NCBI GenBank assembly: GCA_007449985.2
Contig: VIIQ02000092.1
Coordinates: 112,001 to 176,000 of the forward strand
Direction of reading: 5' to 3'
Length of the DNA: 64,000 bases
From: Desmodesmus armatus
Taxonomy: Eukaryota; Chlorophyta; Chlorophyceae; Sphaeropleales; Scenedesmaceae
Both the position numbers and the translations under genes were made by a program. The notes beneath the pieces are model-generated. The model was not told the origin of the DNA. It did not search any database and saw nothing but the letters and a program-made list of their open reading frames with translations. Below are positions 1 to 10,707 of this stretch, piece after piece. Within the stretch, counting starts at the first letter, position 1, and each line of letters opens with the position of its first letter.

Positions 1-3000
1 TCACTGGCGGTTGGTGAGTCATAGCATACGTAATCACAAATAACAGTCTTAGTCAGCTGCCTGCCTGCATGGGGAATAGTCACAGCTAGCCACTGATGTG
101 CCAGTGGTGTGAACGCTTTGGGCACACTCCCCATCCACCAGCCACACCTCTGGCATATCAGATGACTAGCTATGACTAGCTATGACTAGACTACAGTGTA
201 GCATGTGTGGACAGGAAGTTGCCTGGTGCTGTGAAAGAAGATCTAGTCAGCTGGCCGCTGATGTGCCTGGCAGCTGGTGGGAACAAAGACGCATCAGTGT
301 GATTGCACCATGTACCATGTACCATGTACCATGTACCATGTACCATGTACCGTGTACCGTGTAACTTGTACCGTGTACCGTGTACCTTGTACCGTGTACC
401 GTGTACCATGTACCTTGTACCGTGTACCGTGTACCTGTAACATGTACTGCACTGCTGCTGTGTTGCAGGTACGATGCCGGAGACAATGTCAAGTTCAACT
501 TCCCCATGGCCTGGTCTGCTCACGTGATGGCTTGGAGCATCGTGGACTTTGCTGACGTGAGTGGGTGGCCGTACATGTATGGGTTGAAAAATCGCATGGG
601 CGTGGGGCTTAGGGTTTAGGGTTAGAGTACAGACGCTGTGGGAGTAAGTTGGGCTATTCATAGCAACCCGGGCGCGGATGCGAACCCTGAACCCAAACAA
701 ATGTGCGGTAGATGTTTTGGGCCCACAGGGTCCCTGACAGACTGTAGCCGCCTTGTGACAATGCCACGCTGTCAATGGAGAGGCACATTGGAGTAGGCAC
801 AGGACGCCAGCGGGCGGCGGAAGCAGCGGACGAGCCAGTTGCTGTCATCTCCCCTCCTTACGCCAATCTCACGCCCCCTCTCACCGGGCTCAATGCCCAG
901 GAACGTTACCAGTCTAACCTTTCCCTCGTTACTTGTAACAGCAGCGCCCCAGAATGTTACAACTTGCACGTGGACTGACTGCTGCAATGCTGTTCTGCCC
1001 CTCCGCCACACACCGCCACACACCCCCGTGCGTGACACAGGGTTACTACAAGGCAGGTCAGCTGGGTACCGCCCTTGACAACGTCAAGTGGGTGACTGAT
1101 TACTTCATCAAGTGTATCGGCAACGGCCAGAAGGACATTGTCGTGCAGGTAGGGGGGTGCGCACAGCTTGCCAAACAATGCAGCATCAGTCAATGGCTGC
1201 TCATCTGGAGCCCACAAAACATAGGGCAAGACAGCAGCCCTTGCCACTACCTATCGTTGCGCATTGATTCTGCTGATTCTGTGATCAACTGCTGTATGCT
1301 ACCTGGGGCCGAGGGAGTCTGGCGCTTACTTCTTTCAACTACCAGTTTTTGCACCTGATTGCTGCAATGCCATGTGCTGCCTTACACACCAGGTGGGCAG
1401 CGGCAGCCAGGATCACGGCATCTGGGGCCGCCCCGAAGACATCAAGAACCCCGTGCCCGTGTACACAGTCAACCCCGGAAGCCCCGGTTCCGACGTCGTA
1501 GCCGCGATGGGAGCAACGCTGGGTGCTGCTTCCGTGGCTTTCAAGCGCGGCGACGAGGCGTACAGCAAGCAGCTCTTGTCCGCTTCGATCAAGGCGTACG
1601 AGTTTGCCACGAAGAACATCGGCAAGTATTCGGACTCTGTCAGCGATGCCGGAGCTTTCTACCGCTCCAGCAACTTGTACGACGACATTGCAGCCAACGC
1701 CATCTGGTGAGTGGCGCGAACGGATACTGCGCAATGTTTTGTGACTGGGGGCCTGGTGCGAGCGCAAATTTCTTGGAAGATTACGCTAGAGGGTCAAGCA
1801 GGGAGAGAGTGATGCCCCTGTGGCCACAGCAGCGGGCAGAAGCTCCAAGCAGCCGCAGCCGCCGGAGCAGCCGCCGGAGCAGCAGCAGGAACAGAAGCAG
1901 AAGCAAAAGGCTGATTTGCATGCCGTTGATACACATAGTCATGAACAATCCAACATGACTGTTTTTGCTCCCCTATGGAGCCTAGCCTGCACATGTGGCT
2001 CCACAGTGCTGCGCAACTGTTGCCCTGCCAAGCCTTTCAAACGACTGTACTGCAACTGTGCCGTACTGCATGTGCTGCACAGGCTGTACATCGCCACGGG
2101 TCAGGAGACCTACAAGAAGGCTGCCTATGACTACTACATGAAGCATTTCAAGGAGGAGGACGGCCCCGGCGTGTGGGACAACTTCGACTGGGACTCACAC
2201 AGCTGGGCAGCTGTGGTGCTGCTGCAGAGGTAAGTGGTTCTGTGTGGACACATGAGTTGTACTTTCTCTAATGCATCTCATGACACTGATGCCCCATGAG
2301 CCTCGTTGGCTCCCTATGGGGTGTTCAGGCTTGGCCAGTTTGCCATGCAAGAGCAACAGCAACCGTAATTCGTAGCTACTTCCAAAATTGGTTGTGTGAT
2401 GATAGCAGATGGTGAAGGATGAATAGCAAAGCTGTGCACCCCCCAACTGTGCGCCCGTTGGTGCTGCTGCCAGGGGTAATGTTGTTAACTACATGGTGCA
2501 CCTAGTGTTTGTTGTGACTGACAATGATTCAACATGCCTCCTGACCCTTCGCCCCACCCACAGGTACTATCCTGAGGACCCCATCCTGAAGCAGCGCATG
2601 ACCAGGTTTGTGCGTGCCTGGACCGAGGGTGTCAGCGACATCGTGAAGTTCACACCCAAGGGCCTGGCATACTCTGGACCTTGGGGCTCACTGCGCCACG
2701 TGGGCAATGCCATGTTCCTGCTCAAGGCCTTCGCAATCGGCAGCCCAAATGCAGGTTCGTGTGTTTGAGGTTTTCTTTGGTTTTGGAGGGATTTGGGGTT
2801 GAGGGATGAGTGTTGTGGGACAAGGTTACTGCGTAATCCCGGGGCTTGTTGCATCATGTAGTTGAGAGCCTTTGATGTTGGCAGCCCCAACGCAGATTTG
2901 TAGGGTTGAAAATTGGTGGGTGATAGGCAAATTTTGAGTGGGAGGGACCCTAGGGCTCACTGCGCCATGTGGGCAATGCCATGCTCCTGCTCAAGGCCTT

Positions 3001-6000
3001 CGCAATCGGCAGCCCAAATGCAGGTTTGTGTTATTTTGTTTTTGAGGAATTCGGGGTTGAAGGATGAGTGTTGTGGACGGGGTGACTGTGTGGACCCTGG
3101 GGCTGCCTACGCCACGTGGGCAATGCCATGTTCCTGCTCAAGGCCTTCGCAATCGGCAGCCCCAACGCAGGTTTGTGTTATTTTTTGTTTTCGAGGGATT
3201 TGGGGCACGGTTTCCAAGCTCCATACTGCATGGGGTGTCCTGGGCGCGCTGTGTTGCATGGTACATGACGAGTGAGGATAGCAGTGACAATCACGTGACA
3301 AAGGACTAATCCCTGCTGTTCATTCCTCTGTGTCTGTCTTGAATGCAGATCCCGCCATCAAGCAGTCCATCGATTGCACCGTCCGCAAGCAGCTTGGTTA
3401 CATCCTGGGTGATACCGGACGCTCCTTCGTGGTCGGATATGGCACCAACCCCCCAGCCCGGCCCCATCACAGGGCCTCATCCTGCCCTCCTATCGGTGTC
3501 CAGTGCACCTGGGATTACTACAACAACCCAGGCCCCAACCCCCACACGCTGTATGGTGCATTGGTGGGCGGTCCGGGTGCCAGCGATGACTACAATGACG
3601 ATAGGAATGACTACATTAAGAATGAGGTGGCAACTGACTACAACGCTGGTTTCACTGGTGAGTCATTTTAACATATTGAAATGATATAATATATATTATA
3701 TTAATACATAATAATATGCATACAATATTAAATACTGATGAAAGGAATGACTACATGAAGAATGAGCTGGCAACCGACTACAACGCTGGTTTCACTGGTG
3801 AGGGTTTAGGAAGCTGCTGAAAAGCTGGAAGTTTTTGCACGCCTGACTGTCACATAACAATAAAAGTGTGAACTGCGGTCAGAGACTGGGTGTGGTACCA
3901 TTCATACTACCGGGAGGGTTTTGAATGCGGGGTTTCGAATGCTGGGGGCCCCAGCAACCCGGGGTTGTCAGGGCAATCAGTGCCCAGCTTTTATGGATGC
4001 GCACCTGCTGGGGGGCTGGCAGGGCAATCAGTGCCCATACCACTACCCAGCAGGTGTGCATTCATCAAAGCTGGGCCCTCAGTGCCCTGACCACTACCCA
4101 GCAGGAGGTGCCCAGGGCCAGTGACTGGGCACCTCCTGGGACAGGGGTGTTAGGCGTGATTCACTGGTGAAGCTTTTGTCTTCCCCACCCCCACCCCCAC
4201 CCCCACCCCCACCCCCACCCCCACCCCCACCCCACCCCCACCCCCACCCCCACCCCCACCCCCACCCCCACCCCCACCCCCGCTCAGCCGCTCAGCCGCT
4301 GAGTTCGCCCGGCACTTGTGTGTGTGTGGCCAATTCGTGGGAGTCTCTTGCCCCTGACCTCACCTAACCACACAACAGCAGTGACTGCCGCACAAGCGTC
4401 GGCACGCTCAAAACCCTCCCAAATCCCTAGACCCTTGCTCAGTGAGCAACAACTGCACCATCTATTGCTGTGCAGGTGCCCTGGCCGCTGCTTCCCGCGG
4501 CCTGCTCCCCTGCCAGACCAGCAAGACCTCCGACATCCCAGTCTTCGCCTCGACCATCAGCCCCCTGCCCAAGTCCGCCATTATGGTCCTACCCACCCCC
4601 TACATCAAGCAAGCAATGGAAGTTGTCTCTGGTGACCGTATCGACAAGGTGTCACTCCCTGCTCCCGCTCCTGTCCCAGCTATCGAGCCTCCCAAGGCCG
4701 TTGCCCCAGCCCCTAAGGCCCCCACACCTGCCCCCAAACCTGCACCAATCCCGGCCACCCCTGTGCCTGCGAAGCAGCCTGCCCCTGCTGCCCCGGTCAA
4801 GCCCTTCAGGCCTCCTCAGAGCCTGTGCTTCAACTGGAATGAGCGCACGAGGCAGTACGAGGCAACAACTGTCGAGGCCAGGGACTTCCTTGCAGCTTTG
4901 CTGGGCCTCAAGGAGTCTTCCAAGTCAAGCAACGCCATGCAGGTGTGTTGAGAGTCACATGAAGGTCGAGGATGTGGGGTTTTGGGTTTGAAGTTTGGCG
5001 AGGTGGGGTATGACTGTTGAGGCAAGGGACTTCTTTGCAGGACTGTTGGGCCTCAAGGAGTCTTCAAAGTCCTCCAACGCCATGCAGGTGCGCGGGGTGT
5101 ATGGTGACGTTTGAGAGTACATTTTGGGGTTCAGATTTTAGGGTTGACATTTGGGAGTGCTGTCTGGTGGGGTTGGGCAACAACTTCCTAGCGGCACTGT
5201 TGGCCTCAAGGAGCCTTCCCAGTCTTCCAACAGCATGCAGGTGTGTGGGACATGACTGAAGGTTCAGGACTTGGGGTTTTGGGGTTTGGAAGCACACACT
5301 GAGGCGAGGAACATCTGGCGGCACTGCAGGTGCTGGCATTGCCTGATGGAGGAAAAAATGAGTTACAGTGCAGGTGCGCTGATAGCTAAGGGGCTGTTGT
5401 TATATGCCCTGCGCCCCACTACTTTCCTGCAGATCTGTCTTTACATACTACTGCAAGTGACCGAGACTGTTGTGACTTTTCGTTGTCTGCAGGCATCCAT
5501 TGACGTCGCGGTGCGCCGCGTCGTGCGTGCCCCCCTGGGCGGCCACTCCACCCCACTCGCCAGGCGGCAATCTGCAGAGCCCGAGCACGAGTGCATCTGC
5601 CCGGCATGCCCCGCTGCGGAGCCTTGCCCTGCCCAGGCCGCTGCAACCTGCCCTGAGGCAACTCCTTGCCCCAAAGCAGCACCTTGCCCCGAAGCAGCAC
5701 CTTGCCCTGCACAGGCCCCTTGCCCCGCCTGCCCCGTGCCCCAGCCAGCACCAAAGTGTGAGGTTGAGGAGTTGACTAAGAAGGTTGCGGAGTTGACTAA
5801 GATCAATGAGCAGTTGACTAAGAAGGCAGAGGAGGCGGTGAAGAAGCCTGCAGAGAAGCCTCTCAAGGCAGCAGAGCCTGCGCCGGCTAAGGCTGTAGAG
5901 CCTGTGCCTGCCAAGGCAGCAGAACCAGTGAAGACAGCAGAGCCAGCCAAGCCAGCAGAGCCTGTCAAGGCGGCCAAGCCTGTGAAAGCAGCAGAGCCTG

Positions 6001-6374
6001 TCAAGGCGGCCGAGCCTGTGAAAGCAGCAGAGCCCGTAAAGACTGCGGAGCCAGCAGAGAAGCCTGTTGAGAAGCCAGCAGAGAAGCCTGTTGAGAAGCC
6101 AGCACCCGCAGCAAAGGACCCTGAGCAGCCAGCAAAGCCCGCCGAGCCTGTCAAGGCTGTCGAGCCAAGCAAGGGCGAGGAGAAGCCGGCAGCAGCAGAG
6201 CCCGTGCACGACAAGGAGCCCGCCAGCAGCACCCCGGAGAAGAAGCACAAGAAGAAGCATAAGAAGAAGCATGCTGACGCCGCCGCTGACAAGCCCGCCG
6301 CGGAGCAGCCCGCTGCTGACAACAAGCCCGCGGAGAAGCCCGCCGCCGCCGCTCAGCCCGCCGAGCAGGTGTGA
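1..6374 (+). CDS. GH9 endoglucanase (cellulase), 5' end missing, with Pro/Ala/Lys-rich C-terminal extension
   Basis: Glycoside hydrolase family 9 enzymes cleave beta-1,4-glucans by inversion. Exons I assign: 1-13, 469-556, 1041-1148, 1393-1706, 2083-2229, 2564-2754, 3349-3657, 4476-4942 and 5493-6368/6374; phases agree throughout. The first 13 bases give T-G-G and the start of the Trp codon completed at 469, giving TGGWYDAGD, the GH9 motif with both catalytic Asp. Later motifs are WGRPED, the PHHR motif (exon 3349-3657) and [11 protein letters not shown], whose Glu is the expected catalytic acid, so the active site looks intact. After the catalytic domain come a Pro/Ala linker, a Cys-Pro-rich block (about 5590-5750) and a Lys/Glu/Pro/Ala repeat ending in Lys/His clusters. 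The frame meets TGA at 6372-6374, but a donor at 6369 (GTGTGA) could splice in phase to 7927. The signal peptide and start lie upstream of the window. Confidence 0.9.
307..436. repeat. 7-bp minisatellite in GH9 intron 1
   Basis: About 18 tandem copies of a 7-bp unit, ACCATGT passing into ACCGTGT, lie within the intron between 14 and 468. The rest of that intron (14-306) shows nothing recognisable. The long open frames across it in several phases are caused by the repeat and are not coding. Confidence 0.9.
2829..3178 (+). repeat. Pseudo-exon copies of the 3' end of GH9 exon 2564-2754
   Basis: The last 70 or so bases of the upstream exon, through its donor, recur at about 2944-3024 and 3093-3170, with a more degraded copy at about 2835-2900. 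The two clear copies keep the bases coding for VGNAM and AFAIGSPNA and a GCAGGT donor. The first carries an in-frame TAG where the true exon has Trp-Gly. I read these as tandem duplicates lying inside the intron before 3349. Confidence 0.8.
3722..3803 (+). repeat. Copy of the 3' end of GH9 exon 3349-3657
   Basis: This repeats bases 3595-3660, including the segment for [13 protein letters not shown] (here [13 protein letters not shown]) and the GGTGAG donor. An AT-rich stretch (3663-3735, with alternating AT runs) separates the two copies. No obvious acceptor precedes the copy. Confidence 0.8.
3804..4475 (+). other. GH9 intron with short direct repeats and a C-rich hexamer tract
   Basis: At 3925-4135 phrases such as 'gggcaatcagtgccca' and 'caccacccagcagg' recur. 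At about 4183-4281 there is a near-perfect run of CCCCCA hexamers, followed by CCGCTCAG triplicates. On the minus strand the run is G-rich and could form a G-quadruplex. The intron ends at the acceptor before 4476. Confidence 0.75.
5010..5340 (+). repeat. Copies of the 3' end of GH9 exon 4476-4942 within the next intron
   Basis: The exon end (bases for [16 protein letters not shown], then NAMQ and the GCAGGTG donor) recurs at about 5010-5095 and 5175-5245, with a shorter remnant at about 5298-5335. The copies retain the donor but are not needed in the reading frame, which resumes at 5493. Confidence 0.8.
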
Positions 6375-7926
6375 GAGTATACATTTTCGTTCGGTGCAGT
6401 TCGTGCTTTAGCTCAGGTGACTCCGGGTGTGTGACGGTAGCTGCATGTGGCGTGCGTGTGCTGTTCGCGTTTTGCGGGCAAGCGAATCATCGGCGGGAAG
6501 TTTGCTGTTCGTGATGCTGCCGCTGCATTTGCATATCATTGATTCAGCCACCGAAGTGTAGATTGTTGCTGTGTAGATGTAGCTGTAGTCTTTGGGAGAA
6601 CTGTTGACCGGCGGGTGCGGCGGCACCTCGAGCGATGGGGTTGACTTGGCATCATTCTTCCTACGCATACAACCTCCTGCTGTCGCGTACGACACAGAGG
6701 CAGGCTGCTTGCAACACTTGGTTCTGCATTTGAGGGTCTTCTGAAACCTGCCATGCCACCTGGCTGGCAGTTCGCATACGCACCACCTGACACGCATGCT
6801 TCTCAGCATGTGGTGGTTGACACCTATGCTTTGCATGCCGGCAGCAGCAGGCATGTTGAATGTGTGGGCATTCACCCAAGGGCTCTCACAGGGCATGCCT
6901 GTAGCCATACGGCCTTGGGACCTTTGATATCTCCCAAGGTAGCCATTTTTGCCCAAGCGGCGGTCAATCCATTTTGTTTGCTAGCAGTGCTCCAGTTGCC
7001 TCTTTTCCACCATCTGTTGCGTGGCATTTTGCACCTCCTGGGGTGCGTTTGGCTGTTTGTCGCTTCTTCTTTTTGTGGAGTGTAACAGACTGCGCGCTCA
7101 TGGCGTCGCATGGTGCACACATGCTGCTACCGTCACACACCCGGGCAGACACCTGAGACAGAAAGCGGCTTGATGCAGAGCACAATGAGCAGTTGCAGCC
7201 TGGCGCATAGCGCGCCTAGACAGGCACACCAGTCTGGCTGAATCATTACAGGTCCGGACAGGTCAATTAGCAGCTAACGCATCTGCAAGCAGAGGTTAGC
7301 ATTGCAAACAGAGTGTGCAGACGGTGTCCTGCACCTCGAAACAGCAGCTGCAAGTAAGGCCAGCCATAGCCAGTGGTTGGCAACATCGAGTGGCAGCAAT
7401 GTGTGCTCGCTTCACAACACGTAACATGTGAACATATTCAGGGCGAAGCAGCCAACGTCAGGGCAGCAGCATGCAGCACAAACTTAGGGTAGGGCTCCAA
7501 ACACCAGTAGCATCACACACACATGATGCAACCAGCCAGAACAAAGAACATGTAAGTGCTGACTTCGCTCCGTACAATTAGCTGCGAGTGCTGGCAGCTG
7601 ACATGCACAATGCTTGTGACAAGGCTCACACTTTGCGCCTTGCAGTGCGTAAAGCTGGTGGCAATGACAGCACCTGCAACACCTGTGTTTTCTCACAGCC
7701 ACACTCAAAGTCTCGTGTCTTGGGTGTTGCAGCAACAGCCTTGCCTACCAGGATGTGCGTGACAGCATACTGCTTGATGTGCCTAGGAATGCATTCCATG
7801 TGTTGCTGTGTTAGTGTTGCTTTCCCACCCCCAGCAGCACATGCTTGTGACCACCTGCTAATCCGATTGCATCACCTGCACGCTTGCCATCACCCGTCTG
7901 TGTGCATTCCTTACCTGCTACTGCAG
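6375..7926 (+). other. Long intron of the GH9 gene or 3' UTR plus spacer
   Basis: No convincing exon is visible. If the donor at 6369 is used, this is a 1558-bp intron ending at CTGCAG before 7927. If the TGA at 6372 is used, it is 3' UTR and intergenic DNA. TGTAA, the usual chlorophyte polyadenylation signal, occurs near 7082 and 7552, so neither reading is excluded. Confidence 0.5.
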
Positions 7927-8075
7927 GAGGTTGACGCTGCCAATGCAGGACAGCCACAGGCACTCACGACACAGCAGCAGCAGCAACAAAGCGGCACAGC
8001 AGAGCCTCTACCTGCCACACAGGCGCCTCCAGCAAAGCAGCCAGAGCCTGTCCAGCAGCCCCAGCAGCAGCAGCA

Positions 8076-8114
<39 letters not shown>

Positions 8115-9490
8115 GCCCCAGCAGCAGCACCCTGCCAGTGAAGCGCTGAAGCCTGACACAACTCCCACAAAGGAAACTCCGCCAGCGCCAGCATCACATT
8201 CAACCCCTCCTGCAGGTGGCTCCGGATCCGGCCTACTTGGTGAACCCACCGTCAAGCCACCTGCTCCACTACCAACAGCACAGCAACCCCTGTCAGATCC
8301 TACTCCCAATTCCATGGACTCAAACATACAGCAATCACAGCCTAAGCAGCAGCACCAGGCATCTCCTGCTGGTCCTACCCCAGCCGCTAAGGCCGACCCT
8401 GAGCCCAAACAGACCGACACGCCAGCCGCATCAAAAGAGAAGCAGCTGCCTGCAGACCAAGGTGCAGACGCACCATCATCTGCAGAGGGTCAACAGCAGC
8501 AGCAGGGGGCAGCAGAAACCCCTCAAAAAACCCCGGGACTTCCTGGCAGTGAGATACTCAAGCACCTCGAGCAGCACGCCACACACCAGGAGCCAACAGC
8601 AGCAGCCGTCCCTGTCGGTTCGCCAGCTGCTCTGAACGCTACCTCGGGTGCTCCGGCTGCTGAGGGCAGTACCCCTTCCAACAGTACGGAACCACACCCA
8701 GAGGGCAAGAAGAAGAAAAAGAAGAAAATCAAGAAGAAGGCAGCAGAAGGCATCACCACCACTGACCAGCAGAGCAGCACCTCTGGACAGCAGCAGCAGC
8801 AGCAGCCACAGCAGCAGCAGCAGCAGCAGCGGGCCAGTGCACAGCCAGATACCCCTGCCAAGGCCCCTGACGCTGCTGCCAAGGCACCCACCCCTGCTCC
8901 CAACCAGGGTGACAAGCCTGCAAGCAGCATCCCAGCCGACAGCACCACTGGCGCTGCTGGCAACACACCTACCCCTGCTCCAAGCCAGAAGGCAGAGCAA
9001 CCTGCCAGCAGCAACACAGAAAACAGCAAGCCACATGAGAAGGAGGCAGATGAATTTCCAACAGCAGCACAGCCAATTGAGCGCCAGCAAGGCGCCAGCA
9101 GCGACCCACCGAAGGAAAAAGAGACAGAGGAAACATCCCTCCTTCTAAGCCTATCGAACAGCAGCAAGGCTCCAGTAAACCTGTTGCAGATGCAGACAAG
9201 CCCGCTGGTACCCCTGATACCCATACCACCCCTGCCGCTCCCATCGCACCGCCAGCAGACGGTGCAAAGGTTGGGGAGGGCAGCAAAGACCCTGCTACTA
9301 CAGCCCCAGATCAGGGTCTAGCCCCTGCAGGAAATGGAACAGTGGCTGAGCCAGGGCCCCAGAAAGCCGAAAAGAAGAAGAAGAGGAAGAAGAAAAAGTC
9401 AAGGAAGGTCGATGCAGCGGCCCTGCCGGCTGACTCAGCTGATGCACAAATGGGCGAGCCAGCCACATCGGCAGCTGCTGCAGACGTTTG
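7927..9490 (+). CDS. Probable C-terminal exon of the GH9 gene: Gln/Pro/Ala-rich tail with Lys clusters, frameshifted
   Basis: From the acceptor at 7926 the frame opens in phase 0 with EVDAANAGQPQ and runs through poly-Gln tracts (8065-8112, 8788-8829), Pro/Ala/Thr-rich linker and a Lys-rich cluster near 8706-8745. That layout matches the tail at 5760-6368 (low-complexity linker, then a KKK/HKK cluster), which is why I join them. Around 9128-9131 the sensible composition jumps by one base. In the old frame it degenerates and stops at 9321. In the new frame it continues as Pro/Ala/Gln-rich linker, a third Lys cluster (about 9368-9408) and ends at TGA 9488-9490. A missing base (real deletion or assembly error) explains this best. 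It could also be a separate gene; intrinsically disordered, no domain recognised. Confidence 0.6.
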
Positions 9491-9967
9491 AGGGAATGGC
9501 TACTTGCTGAGGGTTCAGGAAGGTGGATGCAGCGGCCGCGCTGCCAGCTGATGCACACACTGATGAGCCGACCACGCAAGCAGCTGCTGCAGACATCAGT
9601 GATGGACTGGCTAGTTGCTAGGGGTACAGACATGCAGACAGTCAAGGCAGGCGGATGCACACATGGGCGATGCAGCGGCCGCCCTGCCGGCTGATGCACA
9701 CATGGGCGAGTCAGCCACATCGGCAGCTGCTGCAGACGTTTGAGGGACTGGCTGGTTGCTGGGGGGTCAGGAAGGTGGATGCAGCGGCCGCGCTGCCAGC
9801 TGATGCACACATGGACGAGCCAGCCACATCGGCAGCTGCTGCAGACATTTGAGGGACTGGCTACTTGCTGGGGGTGCAGGAAGGTGGATGCAGCGGCCGC
9901 GCTGCCTGCTGACTCAGCACACATTGATGAGCCAGCCAAATCAGCAGCTGCTGCAGACGTTTGAGAG
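9405..9967 (+). repeat. Tandem array of about 110-bp units derived from the last exon of the Gln-rich tail
   Basis: Five units start near 9405, 9520, 9647, 9771 and 9881. Each begins with a form of AAGGTGGATGCAGCGGCC, encodes VDAAALPAD then EPATSAAAAD, and ends in GACGTTTGAGGGACTGG-type sequence followed by a G-rich stretch ending in CAGG. The units therefore look like exon-plus-intron modules, each with a possible CAG acceptor and, in most, a GTTTGA donor. Without splicing, translation stops at the first TGA (9488). Confidence 0.85.
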
Positions 9968-10033
9968 CCTCTCGTTTGAGAGCCTCTCGTTTGAGAGCCT
10001 CTTGATTGAGAGCCTCTCGTTTGAGAGTCTCTC
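9959..10033. repeat. 15-bp minisatellite
   Basis: Five direct copies of GTTTGAGAGCCTCTC, two with single-base changes. It begins exactly at the GTTTGAG end of the preceding 110-bp unit and may have grown out of it. Confidence 0.9.
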
Positions 10034-10707
10034 TGGTTGCTAGGGTACAGACATGCAGACAGGTTGGCCTGCAGCTCCCAGCTGTGCAAGTGCAGTGTGC
10101 TGCTGTATCAACGTATGCGTGCCACAAGCCAGTGGCAGGCGACAAGTGCAGCTCAGGGTTTAGGGGAGCAGGGTTTAGGGTTTACGTTGTGTGCAGTACA
10201 TCCCCAGCGCTGGGGTAGCACACTGGCAGGTTGTGCCTCGCTTGATGGGAAGACTGGCAGATCACGCAGGGTTACATAACCCTGTATACGCAGGGTTACA
10301 TAACCCTGTATACAGTACGATCATCGTAGTGAGTGACACACATGAGCTCTACCTGCCGAAGGCTGGGCCAGCCTCTGGCCTAGGAGGGGTTTATGTTACT
10401 AGGGTTGAGGTCGCTGGCTGGCATATACTGATCATGGCATGATGCTGCGCCAGGCTGCACTGCGACAGTGCTGCCGTGGCGGTGGCCTTTGATTTGGCAG
10501 CGGCGACAAATAAGATAGCAGATTACACCAACACTATTCGGGGCGTGCGTGGCAACTCCACGAACGCTGTTTACCGGGCACAAGAGTGACTAGAGTGTGT
10601 CATCAAACCCATTGATTGAAACCATCATTTATGACTGACTGGTTGGCTGGCCCAGACACAGCCCTGCCCAGCGAGGGCAAATTTGCCTTAAAGGTGTCCG
10701 TCGGGGT
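10034..10707. other. Intergenic stretch with telomere-like motifs and a duplicated palindrome
   Basis: TTTAGGG-type motifs lie at about 10157-10189. At 10265-10312 a 24-bp unit containing the palindrome AGGGTTACATAACCCT occurs twice in tandem. No gene is seen. Confidence 0.6.

Noticed and set aside
191..775. 194-codon minus-strand frame over the start of the window
   Set aside because: It runs antisense over a GH9 exon and the 7-bp minisatellite in intron 1; its repeats reflect the satellite.
5441..6325. 294- and 274-codon minus-strand frames rich in Gly/Ala/Leu
   Set aside because: Antisense shadows of the GC-rich Lys/Pro/Ala repeat in the GH9 tail.
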